64,000 nt of DNA from Nitrosomonas ureae (GTDB taxonomy: Bacteria; Pseudomonadota; Gammaproteobacteria; Burkholderiales; Nitrosomonadaceae). The translations under genes and the position numbers were made by a program. Under the pieces are notes generated by a model. It was not told where the DNA came from and did no database searches. It saw only the letters and a list, made by a program, of their open reading frames with translations. How positions within the stretch are numbered: the stretch's first letter is position 1; each line of letters starts with the position of its first letter. The stretch lies in contig CAMCBD010000002.1 in assembly GCA_945872825.1 (NCBI GenBank), forward strand, positions 1 through 64,000, written 5' to 3'. Positions 9,975-18,443 of this stretch are shown here, piece after piece.

Positions 9975-11681
9975 TTGAAAGAGAAATCCGAAACTAATTT
10001 ACCTATTGAGTCAGTATCTTCCAATTTTATTCGTAATATTATTGATGAGGATAACCGTACCGGTAAATGGAATGGGCGCGTGGAAACACGGTTTCCGCCC
10101 GAACCCAATGGTTACTTGCACATTGGTCACGCTAAAAGTGTCTGTCTTAATTTTGGCATTGCGCATGACTATGGCGGGGGGTGTCACTTGCGTTTTGACG
10201 ACACCAATCCGGAGAAGGAAGCGCAAGAGTATGTCGACTCGATCTGTGACAGTGTCTCCTGGCTTGGCTTTGATTGGGGCGAGCATCTTTATTATTCCTC
10301 GGATTATTTTGTTCAATTATACGAATTTGCCGAATATCTGATCAATCAGGGAAAAGCCTATGTCGAGGGCCTCACGGCGGAGGAAATTCGCGAGATGCGC
10401 GGCACACTGACTAGTCCCGGGAAAAACAGTCCTTACCGGGATCGTCCCATTGCAGAAAATCTGGATTTGTTCCGGCGCATGAAAGCTGGCGAATTTCCGG
10501 ATGGTCAATATGTTCTGAGAGCCAAGATCGACATGGCTTCGCCCAATATCAACATGCGCGACCCGGTGATTTACCGCATCCGCCACGTGCATCATCAGCG
10601 CACCGGCAACCAATGGTGTATTTATCCGATGTACGACTATACGCACTGTATTTCCGATGCACTGGAAAAAATTACGCACTCTTTGTGCACATTGGAATTT
10701 GAAGATCACCGGCCATTGTACGACTGGGTATTGGATCAACTGGTCGGCAAAGTGCCGTGCCATCCGCAGCAAATCGAATTTGCCCGTCTCAATCTGACTT
10801 ACACCGTGATGAGCAAACGCAAATTAATTGAACTGGTGGAAAACAAACTGGTGGACGGCTGGGATGATCCTCGCTTGAGCACATTGGCAGGTGTGCGCCG
10901 CCGTGGTTTCACCCCGCGTTCCATTCGGTTGTTTGCCGACCGCATCGGTATCAGCAAGGCGGATTCCTGGATTGATATGAGCATACTGGAAGACTGCTTG
11001 CGTGAAGATTTGAATGAGAATGCGCCGCGCCGTATTGCCATTCTAAAGCCGCTGAAACTGATCATCGACAACTATCCGGAAGATCAGCAAGAAGATTGCT
11101 TTGCGCCGAATCATCCGCAAAAATCGGAATGGGGCAAACGCGCGATTCCTTTCTCCAAAACACTGTATATCGAGCGCGATGATTTCATGGAAGTGCCGGC
11201 TAAAGGTTATTTCCGCCTAGCACCCGGTGCGGAAGTGCGGTTACGCTATGCGTTTATCGTCAAATGCGTGCAAGTGGATAAGAATGCGCAGGGTGAAATC
11301 GAGGCAATCCATTGCACCTACGACCCGGACACCAAGAGTGGAACTCCCGGATCGGAAAGTCGCAAAGTCAAAGGCAATATCCACTGGCTTTCCGCCAAGC
11401 ATGCGCAACCGGCGGAAATACGCCTGTACGACCGCCTGTTTACCGATTCCTATCCGGATAGCGGCGACAAAGATTACAAAACATCGTTGAATCCCGACTC
11501 GAAGGAGATCATTACTGCGTATGTGGAACAATCGCTCTGTGATGCGCAGCCCGAACAAAGTTTTCAGTTTGAACGCAACGGCTATTTCATTGCCGATCGC
11601 ATCGATATGAAACCCGGTAAGGTTGTATTTAACCGCGCCGTGACCTTGCGCGATTCGTGGGGGAAAGTTGCGGGTGCATAG
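9975..11681 (+). CDS. glnS: Glutaminyl-tRNA synthetase
   Basis: Class I synthetase charging tRNA-Gln directly. The HIGH motif is [20 protein letters not shown] precedes it, and the KMSKS equivalent is VMSKRKL. The C-terminal anticodon-binding beta barrels are complete. The frame is open back to a GTG at 9927, but the residues there do not resemble any GlnS. E. coli GlnS starts about 10 residues before NFIRQIIDED, so the TTG at 9975 ([10 protein letters not shown]...[11 protein letters not shown]) is preferred, with a purine-rich GAGAGACGAG upstream. The start remains uncertain. The 3' end overlaps the start of the nucleotidyltransferase remnant by a few bases. Confidence 0.96.
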   Translation: MKEKSETNLPIESVSSNFIRNIIDEDNRTGKWNGRVETRFPPEPNGYLHIGHAKSVCLNFGIAHDYGGGCHLRFDDTNPEKEAQEYVDSICDSVSWLGFDWGEHLYYSSDYFVQLYEFAEYLINQGKAYVEGLTAEEIREMRGTLTSPGKNSPYRDRPIAENLDLFRRMKAGEFPDGQYVLRAKIDMASPNINMRDPVIYRIRHVHHQRTGNQWCIYPMYDYTHCISDALEKITHSLCTLEFEDHRPLYDWVLDQLVGKVPCHPQQIEFARLNLTYTVMSKRKLIELVENKLVDGWDDPRLSTLAGVRRRGFTPRSIRLFADRIGISKADSWIDMSILEDCLREDLNENAPRRIAILKPLKLIIDNYPEDQQEDCFAPNHPQKSEWGKRAIPFSKTLYIERDDFMEVPAKGYFRLAPGAEVRLRYAFIVKCVQVDKNAQGEIEAIHCTYDPDTKSGTPGSESRKVKGNIHWLSAKHAQPAEIRLYDRLFTDSYPDSGDKDYKTSLNPDSKEIITAYVEQSLCDAQPEQSFQFERNGYFIADRIDMKPGKVVFNRAVTLRDSWGKVAGA

Positions 11682-11855
11682 CCGATTAATCGCATTACTG
11701 TCGCAATACCCTGAAATCAAGCTGGCAATTTTGTTTGGCTCACAGGCGACAGGCAGTGCGCGCTCGGACAGTGACATCGACCTGGGCATACTGGCGCAAG
11801 CGCCACTTACCGCAGACTTCAAACTGCAACTGATACAAACCATCGGCGCTGCATT
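11668..11855 (+). pseudogene. MntA-type antitoxin nucleotidyltransferase, 5' half only
   Basis: The start is a TTG at 11668 (or GTG at 11674) inside the last codons of glnS. The first about 62 residues are a clear minimal nucleotidyltransferase: KLAILFGSQATGSARSDSDIDLGIL contains the GSxAxG...DxD motif. MntA AMPylates the HepT toxin in known HEPN-MNT pairs. Similarity stops after FKLQLIQTIGAAF; the reading frame then runs into out-of-frame hepT sequence up to 12048. The third catalytic Asp and the C-terminal half are missing, so the protein is very likely inactive. Confidence 0.8.
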
Positions 11856-12221
11856 CAACGCATTGAGGATAAAAAACCGGATAATATTAATCTTCCGGTT
11901 CAGAATCTGGATTTACAAGACATATTGGTTATTAACCTCACCCGGGCTGTACAGTTTTGTGTTGATATCGGCAGCCATATCATTAGCGCGGCCAATCAAC
12001 CGTCTCCGCAAACCATGGGCGAAGTTTTTACGACACTCAATGAACTAGGCATCATCACACCGGATACTTGCGAGCAATTAAAAAAATCGATCGGTTTTAG
12101 AAATATCGCCGTGCATAACTATGAAGCGATTAATTGGGAAATTGTGTATGCAATCTGCCAAAATTCTTTGCGAGATTTTCGCCGGTTTGCTCAGGAAATT
12201 AGCCGGTATGCTGCTTTATAG
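11856..12221 (+). pseudogene. HepT-type HEPN toxin (DUF86), 5' end deleted
   Basis: The frame from about 11856 to the stop at 12221 encodes QRIEDKKPDN...LDLQDILVINLTRAVQF, then the HEPN ribonuclease core. The catalytic RX4H motif is present in RNIAVHNY (about 12100). The normal first about 35 codons and the start are gone. The remaining sequence could only start at an internal ATG at 11925, giving 98 residues that keep RNIAVH. The fragment is joined directly to the 5' half of mntA, so one deletion removed the end of mntA and the start of hepT. Confidence 0.8.
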
Positions 12222-12299
12222 CACTGGCTAGAAAATGAAACTTACTGTATTTTCAGATCGAAATATTCCGCTGATTACGCGTACCTAACGAGGATCACC

Positions 12300-12560
12300 A
12301 TGAAGAAACTGAAAAATGAAGCTGCTTTATTCAAGGAAGCCATGCTGGCCGGCGTGAAGTATGCGGAAGGGCGGGGCGTGGTCGAGTTTGAAGCAACCGA
12401 TTCGGCGAGTGAAAAACTGCTCTACATCTATCGCCTGCTAGTACACGACAAAGTCATGCAGCCGTTACCGGAAGACCAAGTCGCTGAGAAAACCATGCGG
12501 CATAAACTGGCGATGTGGTATGCCAAGCAGCTGCCGAAGGATCATCCGTTGTTGAAGTGA
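12300..12560 (+). CDS. DUF5062-like small protein
   Basis: An 86-residue soluble, mostly helical protein starting MKKLKNEAALFKEAML, preceded by GAGGATCACC as a ribosome binding site. The central LLYIYRLLVHDKVMQPLPEDQ and the end MRHKLAMWYAKQLPKDHPLLK resemble the family labelled DUF5062. No catalytic motif is visible and the function is unknown. It lies alone between the toxin-antitoxin remnant and a repeat. Confidence 0.75.
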   Translation: MKKLKNEAALFKEAMLAGVKYAEGRGVVEFEATDSASEKLLYIYRLLVHDKVMQPLPEDQVAEKTMRHKLAMWYAKQLPKDHPLLK

Positions 12561-12596
12561 TACGCAATGTAGCACCGGATGTTTTTCAAGTTGGAT

Positions 12597-12641
12597 GATT
12601 TCTCGCCATGCTCGAAATGACAGTTATTCAGAGGTTCCTTA
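12597..12641. repeat. Palindromic intergenic repeat, family A (copy 2, half element)
   Basis: Reads GATTTCTCGCCATGCTCGAA followed by ATGACAGTTATTCAGAGGTTCCTTAA-type end. Only one arm of the full element is present. It matches 15684-15731 in the same orientation; the two copies flank the block with the small genes and the TIR/STAND gene. Confidence 0.7.
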
Positions 12642-12740
12642 ATGCCTAACTAGATTTAGACAGATTACTAATAAAGTAACGATATTTCCTGTTTCTATCC
12701 GCGATCTCTATCATTATAAATTTCAGTAGTTGGCGGGCTC

Positions 12741-12790
12741 AGGCCGTGAATCAGAAATGAAGAAGCAAAAATTTTCTTGATTCACGGCCT
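12741..12790 (+). terminator. Perfect 13-bp inverted repeat followed by T tract
   Basis: Arms AGGCCGTGAATCA (12741-12753) and TGATTCACGGCCT (12778-12790) are perfectly complementary with a 24-base A-rich loop, followed on the plus strand by TAGTTTTTTG. It fits a terminator for plus-strand transcription, though it lies 180 bases beyond the DUF5062-like gene. On the minus strand it stands 11 bases after the stop of the 21-residue gene and may stabilise that mRNA end. Confidence 0.55.
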
Positions 12791-12801
12791 TAGTTTTTTG
12801 A

Positions 12802-12867
12802 TTACTTCGGTACTTCCTTTTTAGGTTTCTTCGCTTCTTTGTTTTTGCGTTGTTGCCCTTTTGCCAT
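12802..12867 (-). CDS. Conserved 21-residue basic protein
   Basis: A very short gene starting ATG at 12867 and ending TAA at 12802. The product begins MAKGQQRKNKEAKKPKK and has nine lysines or more, with no hydrophobic residues worth the name. A perfect Shine-Dalgarno (AAGGAG) lies seven bases before the ATG. I recall near-identical tiny proteins (MAKGQxRxNxEAKKPKK) in many proteobacteria, of unknown function. The start, the ribosome binding site and the recognisable sequence together make it a real gene rather than a chance ORF. Confidence 0.75.
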   Translation of the reverse strand: MAKGQQRKNKEAKKPKKEVPK

Positions 12868-13106
12868 GATCGTCTCCTTGTGTGATAACAATTACATCAT
12901 AAACTGAATGACAATGCTTGTGTAGCCGGTACATTCTATCGTGAAATGTGTGTTTTGTAGCTGCGTTGTGAGTCAATAGAGAACAATCCCCGATGCCGGA
13001 ACATTTCCCAGCCGGAGTGATCATTCTGGCGGCACACGCCGTAGCGGAAAGGAGGGGCGGAAACTCTGGGGATTGGAAGCGTAAATCATAGAATCAGACG
13101 CATGGG

Positions 13107-13280
13107 TCAGGCACCAACCAGATTCTTTTTTTCGCTGAAATGGGCGCGAATATCATCCAAAGAAATATTCAATTCAGTGGCTACATCAAACAAGTGTACC
13201 GCTTCCCAGGATGAATGTTCAGCGATGGTGATCGCCTCATCTACAATCGCCTCGCGTATCTCAAGTGTGCTTTTTTTCAT
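13107..13280 (-). pseudogene. Truncated TetR/COQ9-like N-terminal domain
   Basis: The ATG at 13280 has a strong Shine-Dalgarno (GGAGGATCAAG). The 57 residues MKKSTLEIREAIVDEAI...LFDVATELNISLDDIRAHFSEKKNLVGA look like the three-helix DNA-binding N-terminus of a TetR-type or COQ9-type protein. The frame stops exactly where the next helix (usually A-W-F-D) should begin. No ligand-binding domain follows in any frame down to 13000. It is a remnant, or at most a free HTH-sized protein. Confidence 0.6.
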
Positions 13281-13395
13281 CTTGATCCTCCACAGTGCGT
13301 TAATAGGCGTGGCGTCATGCAATGCCGACTGAACGGTTGGAACAGTTGATAGCTGGCAAGTAAATCCAAACGATTCTCCGTTTAAGCCAGTCTGT

Positions 13396-13492
13396 AGGGT
13401 GCCAATCAGCGAAGCGCATTGCACTGGCTGTTGTTATTCTCTTCGTAGCCTCTGTGTTATTGGTGGATGGCGCTTTGCTGATCCACCCTACC
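13396..13492. repeat. Palindromic intergenic repeat (GGGTGGATCAGC type)
   Basis: Imperfect inverted repeat: GGGTGCCAATCAGCGAAGCGC at 13397 and, about 60 bases on, GGTGGATGGCGCTTTGCTGAT with CCACCC, whose complement reads GGGTGGATCAGCAAAGCGCC. The arms are those of a widespread betaproteobacterial palindromic repeat. The surrounding 13281-13587 has no other recognised feature apart from whatever drives the TIR gene. Confidence 0.6.
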
Positions 13493-13587
13493 ATACTAAA
13501 AAATTTCCCGCCCGGTGCACGGACGATTTATCATCGGCACTGCTGCCGGGGTATTCGCCTCTTTGCGCATGGATTCATGGGTGATAA

Positions 13588-14253
13588 ATGACCAATTATT
13601 CGAATGATGTTTTTTTATCGCATAACGGCGCCGACAAGCCGTCGGTAGAGATCATCGCCGCTGCGCTGGAAAAACAGGGGGTGAAATGTTTCCTGGATAA
13701 ATGGAATATTTTGCCGGGCGATCAATGGATGCGGAATCTGGAAAATGAGCTCAGCGGTAGCCGCACGATCCTGATTTTTTTTGGCACAAACGGCATCGGC
13801 CCGTATCAACAAGCGGAAGCCGATGCCGCGTTGCGGCGGCAAATCCAGCAACGTCAGCACTGCATCATTCCGGTGCTGCTGCCGGGCGCGTCGCCCGAAC
13901 ACATCGCGCAATGTTCGTTGTTTCTGCAGGGTACCAACGCATTAAAATTTCATACCCTGGACGATCCCTTGCCGCATCGGGTGCTGGCCGGATTGGTGCG
14001 CGCGGAAGATCCAGAGCATTTGCGCCAATTGATCCGCGCTGCAGCGGCTGCGCCCGCCGATCTGCTGCAAACCTTGCAACAGTGGTTGAGCGGTTTATGT
14101 TTCGAATGGCAGGAAAACGAATGTTGGGTGAGCGAAGGCCAGGGCAGGCGCTGTCTCAATATTCCCGATCTCAGCGGCAGCTTCAACGCGGACAGCATCG
14201 AATACCTGCTGAGCTGGAAAAGCCGCTTGACCGAACTGATTGGCCGCGAGTAG
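13588..14253 (+). CDS. TIR-domain protein, N-terminal part of a split TIR/STAND NTPase
   Basis: The 221 residues begin with a bacterial TIR domain: DVFLSHNGADKPSVEIIAAALEKQGVKCFLDKWNILPGDQWM at 7-49, FFGTNGIGPYQQAEADAALRR near 70-90, where the Glu in QQAEADAAL is the likely NADase glutamate (family knowledge, not proven). Residues 140-220 are a linker. The frame ends at TAG 14251-14253 in GRE-stop-ELNALHDWAD and the same frame continues at once into a P-loop NTPase. I infer one ancestral gene of TIR, STAND NTPase and TPR, as in bacterial immune receptors. A free TIR fragment could still be expressed. Confidence 0.85.
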   Translation: MTNYSNDVFLSHNGADKPSVEIIAAALEKQGVKCFLDKWNILPGDQWMRNLENELSGSRTILIFFGTNGIGPYQQAEADAALRRQIQQRQHCIIPVLLPGASPEHIAQCSLFLQGTNALKFHTLDDPLPHRVLAGLVRAEDPEHLRQLIRAAAAAPADLLQTLQQWLSGLCFEWQENECWVSEGQGRRCLNIPDLSGSFNADSIEYLLSWKSRLTELIGRE

Positions 14254-14265
14254 GAACTCAACGCC

Positions 14266-15648
14266 TTGCACGACTGGGCGGATTCGCCGAATCCGATCAG
14301 CGGCCGCATGATCACCGGTGAAGGCGGCACCGGTAAAACCCGGCTGGCGTTCGAATTCGCCCGGCAATTGCGCGAACAAAAAGGCTGGCAGGCGGGTGAA
14401 GCGCAGGGGTTGGCGGGGTGCTGGTATACCGCCAGCGCGGAAACATTATTGGTCATCGATTACCCGGAGCAACGCCCGGAAAAAGTCAGCGCATTATTGG
14501 ACGCGCTCGCTCGGCAATCGTTGTCATGCAAGCTGCGCGTGTTATTGCTGGGGCGTAACGGGGATTTTCTGAAACAACTGACGCAGACCGCGCAAACGAT
14601 TATGGCGCCCGGTTTTGAATTAACGGGGTTGACAGCCGGTGACTCTAACGCTTGGGAATTATTTCAAGCCGCTTGGCAACAACTGCATCGGCGGCAGCAG
14701 CTTGCCGTGCCGCCTCTGCCGCTGACGGAATCCGATTTTCAACACTGGCAGCAACACAACGTGGCACACCGGCGTCCGCTGTTTGTGCTCGCCTTGACCC
14801 TGTACCGGATGCTGCAACCGTATGCCAGTGAATGGCAGGCACCAGCGATCCTGCGTGCGTTGATCCAACAATACGAAATCAACCGCTTGGTCAAGGAAGC
14901 CAAGCAATTGTCACTCGATTCCTACAGCCTGGTGATGCTGCGCGCGCTGGCAGGAATGTTTGGAAAACTGGACAGTGCGGCATTGCGCCAGTTAATCCAG
15001 GCCAGTGAAACGCTGCCGCTCGATATTCGTTTGCCGGTGCTGAATCAGCTCAAGCAAACCAGCTTGTGGTCTCAAGACGGAATTGCTGCACTGCAGCCCG
15101 ATTTGCTCGCCGCCGACCTGCTGCACTATGCATTGACCGAAGTAGCCGGCGATCAAGCCGGAGCATGGCAATACTGCGCACTGGAAACTGCGCCGGATAG
15201 GGGGGAGGCCAGTTCCATCCTGGGGCGGTTGATCCACGACGCGCAATTGATCCTGCAACGGCTGTGGCCGCTGCCAGCACTGATCGAATGGGTTGTTCAG
15301 GATTCCGAGCGCAGTGCCACCGTCAATGCCGCCTTAAGCCGACCCGTTCTGGAACGCACACTGTTACCGCTGGCCATCGCAACCGATCAAAGTGCGGTGC
15401 AGACCTATGAGCAACTGGCGCAGGACAACTTTGCCGCGTACGCCCCGGATCTGGCGAGTAGCCTGAATAATCTGTCAGTTGATCTGGCTGAGAGCGCAGA
15501 ACCGACAGCCGATGAAGCCAAGCAATTAATGGAGATAAGGGCTCAGTTGCAACATATCAAGCGGCGCATACGCGATGAGCACATTCAGGTTCCGGCGCAG
15601 CTTGCTTGGTTGTTTGAATCTGCGCCGGAACCGGATGATAACAACTGA
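14266..15648 (+). CDS. STAND-type P-loop NTPase with one residual TPR, C-terminal part of a split TIR protein
   Basis: In frame with the TIR ORF, 12 bases past its amber codon. Walker A is GEGGTGKTRLAF (about residue 19), Walker B LLVIDYPEQ (about 61), then LLLGRNGDFL and the helical and winged-helix parts of a STAND ATPase. After about residue 385 there is one TPR-like unit (YEQLAQDNFAAYAPDLASSLNNLSVDLAE) and then the C-terminal cap (QLQHIKRRIRDEH...). Relatives carry many such repeats between these points, so the sensor array seems to have shrunk by repeat recombination. The natural start is the TIR gene; a TTG at 14266 is the first possible re-start. Confidence 0.8.
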   Translation: MHDWADSPNPISGRMITGEGGTGKTRLAFEFARQLREQKGWQAGEAQGLAGCWYTASAETLLVIDYPEQRPEKVSALLDALARQSLSCKLRVLLLGRNGDFLKQLTQTAQTIMAPGFELTGLTAGDSNAWELFQAAWQQLHRRQQLAVPPLPLTESDFQHWQQHNVAHRRPLFVLALTLYRMLQPYASEWQAPAILRALIQQYEINRLVKEAKQLSLDSYSLVMLRALAGMFGKLDSAALRQLIQASETLPLDIRLPVLNQLKQTSLWSQDGIAALQPDLLAADLLHYALTEVAGDQAGAWQYCALETAPDRGEASSILGRLIHDAQLILQRLWPLPALIEWVVQDSERSATVNAALSRPVLERTLLPLAIATDQSAVQTYEQLAQDNFAAYAPDLASSLNNLSVDLAESAEPTADEAKQLMEIRAQLQHIKRRIRDEHIQVPAQLAWLFESAPEPDDNN

Positions 15649-15683
15649 TGGTTTTTGTTAGGGAATCTTTGATAATCAATATC

Positions 15684-15731
15684 ATAGATTTCTCGCTACG
15701 CTCGGAATGACAGTTATTCAGAGTCTCCTTA
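15684..15731. repeat. Palindromic intergenic repeat, family A (copy 3, half element)
   Basis: Reads AGATTTCTCGCTACGCTCGG then AATGACAGTTATTCAGAGTCTCCTTAG. Same orientation as the 12597 copy and nearly identical over about 45 bases. It lies between the STAND gene and tex. Confidence 0.75.
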
Positions 15732-15757
15732 GGAACTGAATTGCAGGGAAGTCGAGG

Positions 15758-17986
15758 TTAGTGTTTGGTCACTGTTGCGCCATCGCTTAACCGCATTGTT
15801 AACGCAATCCGCTTGCGCTTCTCATCGACCTCCAACACTTTGACGGTAACCACTTGCCCCACCTTAACAACCGTATGCGGATCCTTGACAAACTTGTCCG
15901 CCAACGCGGAAATATGCACCAAGCCATCCTGGTGCACGCCGATGTCGACAAATGCGCCGAAGGCGGCGACGTTGGTGACCACGCCTTCGAGCACCATGCC
16001 GGGGTGTAAATCCTTCATCGTTTCGATACCTTCTTTGAACGTGGCGGTTTTAAAGGTGGAACGGGGATCTCTGCCGGGTTTTTCGAGTTCGTGCAGGATG
16101 TCTTTGACGGTCAGCAGACCGAATTGCGCATTGGCGTATTTTTCCGGGCGGATGGATTTCAGAACGGGTTGATTGCCGATCAATCCCCTGACATCCAGGC
16201 TGACGTCACTGAGGATCTGCTCGACCAGCGGGTACGATTCCGGGTGCACGGCGGAGGCATCGAGCGGGTTCGTGCCGTTTGCGATGCGCAAGAATCCGGC
16301 GGCTTGTTCGAATGTTTTCTCACCCAAGCTGGGGACTTTCAGCAAGTCTGTACGCTTAACGAACCTGCCTTGGGTGTTGCGTTGCGTGACAATATTGTGT
16401 GCGATTTTGCTGCTGAGGCCGGCGACATAGCGCAGCAAAGCCGGAGAAGCGGTATTCACGTCGACGCCGATGGCGTTGACGCTGTCTTCCACCACGGAAT
16501 CGAGTGAGCGCGCCAATTTGTTCTGATCGACGTCATGCTGATATTGGCCGACGCCAATCGATTTAGGGTCAATTTTGACCAGTTCGGCCAACGGATCTTG
16601 CAACCGGCGTGCAATCGAGACGGCGCCGCGCAGTGACACATCCATGTCGGGTAATTCTTCGGAAGCGAGTTCGGAAGCGGAATACACCGAAGCACCGGCT
16701 TCGGATACCATGATCGAAGTGAGTTTAAGTTGCGGGTATTTTTTAATCAGATCCTTGGCCAGATGGTCGGTTTCCCGGGATGCGGTACCGTTACCAATCG
16801 CAATCAGCGTTGCCTGATGCTGCTCAGCCAGTTGCTTTAACGTCTGCAGCGCAGAGTCCCAGTCATTTTTCGGCGGGTGCGGATAAATGGTGGTGGTGGC
16901 CAATACTTTTCCGGTGGCATCCACGACAGCGACTTTCACGCCGGTGCGTAACCCTGGATCGAGGCCGATGGTGACGCGCGGACCGGCGGGCGGGGCGAGC
17001 AACAGGGCTTTGAGGTTTTGCGCGAAAACCTGAATCGCTTCCGTTTCGGCGCGTTCCTGCAGGCTGCTCATGAATTCGGTTTCCAGATGCGCAAAGATTT
17101 TCGTGCGCCAGCTTGCGCGAACCGTATCGATCAACCAGGCATCGGCCGGGCGTTTTTGATCGTGGATGCTGAATTGCCGGGCGATCAACAGCTCGCACGG
17201 GTTGAGCGCGGTCGTGCGCGTCTTTTCTTCGATTTCGGAATCCAGGTGCAACTTTAACTTCAAAACCGCTTCACGCTCACCGCGCAGCAATGCCAGCGCG
17301 CGATGCGACGGGATTTTGCTGATCGCCTCCGCATACTCATGGTAATCGGTGAATTTGGTGTCGCTGTCTTTTTTGTCCTTAACGGCTTTGGCCGTCAGGA
17401 TGCCATGCGTGCGCAAGTATTCACGCAGCGTCTGGAGTAACGGCGCCTGTTCGGCGAAACGTTCCATCAGGATATGCTGCGCGCCTTCCAACGCGGCAGC
17501 AGCATCCGCAACGCCGGGATTGTCGCCTTCCTCGGTGGTGAAAGGCACTTTAAGATATTTGGCCGCTTCGGTTTCCGGATTGAGCCTTGGATTATTCAAC
17601 AGCGAATCCGCCAACGCCTGCAAACCGGCTTCATGGGCCATTTGTGCCTTGGTGCGGCGTTTTTTGCGATACGGCAGATACAAATCTTCCAGATGCGCCT
17701 TGTCCTCGGTATGCGTGATGGCATCGAGCAGTTCCGGGGTCATTTTGTTCTGCTTTTCGATCGCCGAAATGATTGCAAGCCGTCTCTTTTCCAGTTCGCG
17801 CAAACTGTGCAAGCGTTCTTCCAGTAGACGCAGTTGCACGTCATCTAATCCACCGGTGGCTTCTTTGCGGTAGCGGGCGATAAAAGGCACGGTGGCGCCT
17901 TCGTCCAATAACTTAACGGTGGATAGAATTTGGGTCAGTTTTACAGCCAGTTCTTTGGCGAGGCGGTGTTCGATCGATGGCAGCAT
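15758..17986 (-). CDS. tex: Tex-family S1 RNA-binding transcription accessory protein
   Basis: Highly conserved cytoplasmic nucleic-acid binding protein that influences transcription. Its 742 residues have the Tex order: N-terminal helical region with VPFIARYRKEATGGLDD, the YqgF/RNase H-like domain (GLDPGLRTGVKVAVVD), the double helix-hairpin-helix region (VGQYQHDVDQ...LARSLDSVVEDSVNAIGVDVNTASPALLRYVAGL) and the C-terminal S1 domain (GMVLEGVVTNVAAFGAFVDIGVHQDGLVHIS). It ends in a short tail (SDGATVTKH). Complete and intact. Confidence 0.97.
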   Translation of the reverse strand: MLPSIEHRLAKELAVKLTQILSTVKLLDEGATVPFIARYRKEATGGLDDVQLRLLEERLHSLRELEKRRLAIISAIEKQNKMTPELLDAITHTEDKAHLEDLYLPYRKKRRTKAQMAHEAGLQALADSLLNNPRLNPETEAAKYLKVPFTTEEGDNPGVADAAAALEGAQHILMERFAEQAPLLQTLREYLRTHGILTAKAVKDKKDSDTKFTDYHEYAEAISKIPSHRALALLRGEREAVLKLKLHLDSEIEEKTRTTALNPCELLIARQFSIHDQKRPADAWLIDTVRASWRTKIFAHLETEFMSSLQERAETEAIQVFAQNLKALLLAPPAGPRVTIGLDPGLRTGVKVAVVDATGKVLATTTIYPHPPKNDWDSALQTLKQLAEQHQATLIAIGNGTASRETDHLAKDLIKKYPQLKLTSIMVSEAGASVYSASELASEELPDMDVSLRGAVSIARRLQDPLAELVKIDPKSIGVGQYQHDVDQNKLARSLDSVVEDSVNAIGVDVNTASPALLRYVAGLSSKIAHNIVTQRNTQGRFVKRTDLLKVPSLGEKTFEQAAGFLRIANGTNPLDASAVHPESYPLVEQILSDVSLDVRGLIGNQPVLKSIRPEKYANAQFGLLTVKDILHELEKPGRDPRSTFKTATFKEGIETMKDLHPGMVLEGVVTNVAAFGAFVDIGVHQDGLVHISALADKFVKDPHTVVKVGQVVTVKVLEVDEKRKRIALTMRLSDGATVTKH

Positions 17987-18060
17987 GGATGGTTATTTTT
18001 TTATAATTAGAATGAAAGTAAGCGCTTGCGTTGCTATCCAGCGCAATGGGATTTTAACCA

Positions 18061-18399
18061 CTACTCAGGTACGTTGGTTGGGTGTAGAACAATTTCCAAA
18101 CCGGAACCGCATTTCCAGCATAACTGAAAATTGGTTGGATTTTCTTCACTGCATGCAGGACAATGGATGGTGCCGGTTGGTGCCGGTGTTTTTTCATACG
18201 TTTGCACTATCAATTTACCGCGCTCATAGTCTTCGTCACGCATGACCCAAACTTCCGGGTAGGCATGCGTGAAGGGTATTTCCCCCATGCCGCTTTGCGC
18301 ATATTGATTAAATAATTGCGCCGGAATATAGGCGTGTTCGAGCAGATCAAGTACTATCTGTGCTTCCATCAAATTGTTGGCAGAGTAAACTTTTTTCAT
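18061..18399 (-). CDS. DUF2007-like protein with C-terminal zinc ribbon
   Basis: A 112-residue protein if translated from the ATG at 18399 (MKKVYSANNLMEAQIVLDLLEHAYIPAQL); an earlier ATG adds eight residues of little resemblance. The first about 75 residues match the DUF2007 signal-transducing-like fold (a small ferredoxin-like domain). The C-terminus has two CxxC pairs (CPAC and CWKC), a likely zinc ribbon. The role is unknown. It is divergent from rdgC. Confidence 0.85.
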   Translation of the reverse strand: MKKVYSANNLMEAQIVLDLLEHAYIPAQLFNQYAQSGMGEIPFTHAYPEVWVMRDEDYERGKLIVQTYEKTPAPTGTIHCPACSEENPTNFQLCWKCGSGLEIVLHPTNVPE

Positions 18400-18443
18400 G
18401 CAATGATTTTTGCTAAAAAACAATCAGTTAATTGAGTAAAATT

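Noticed and set aside
14251..14253. TAG read as a recoded amino acid (pyrrolysine-like).
   Set aside because: No recoding signal or machinery is visible, and a nonsense mutation is the simpler account.
13911..14456. Overlapping frames of 136, 168 and 94 residues inside the TIR gene.
   Set aside because: Shadows of a G+C-rich gene; composition and lack of start signals speak against them.
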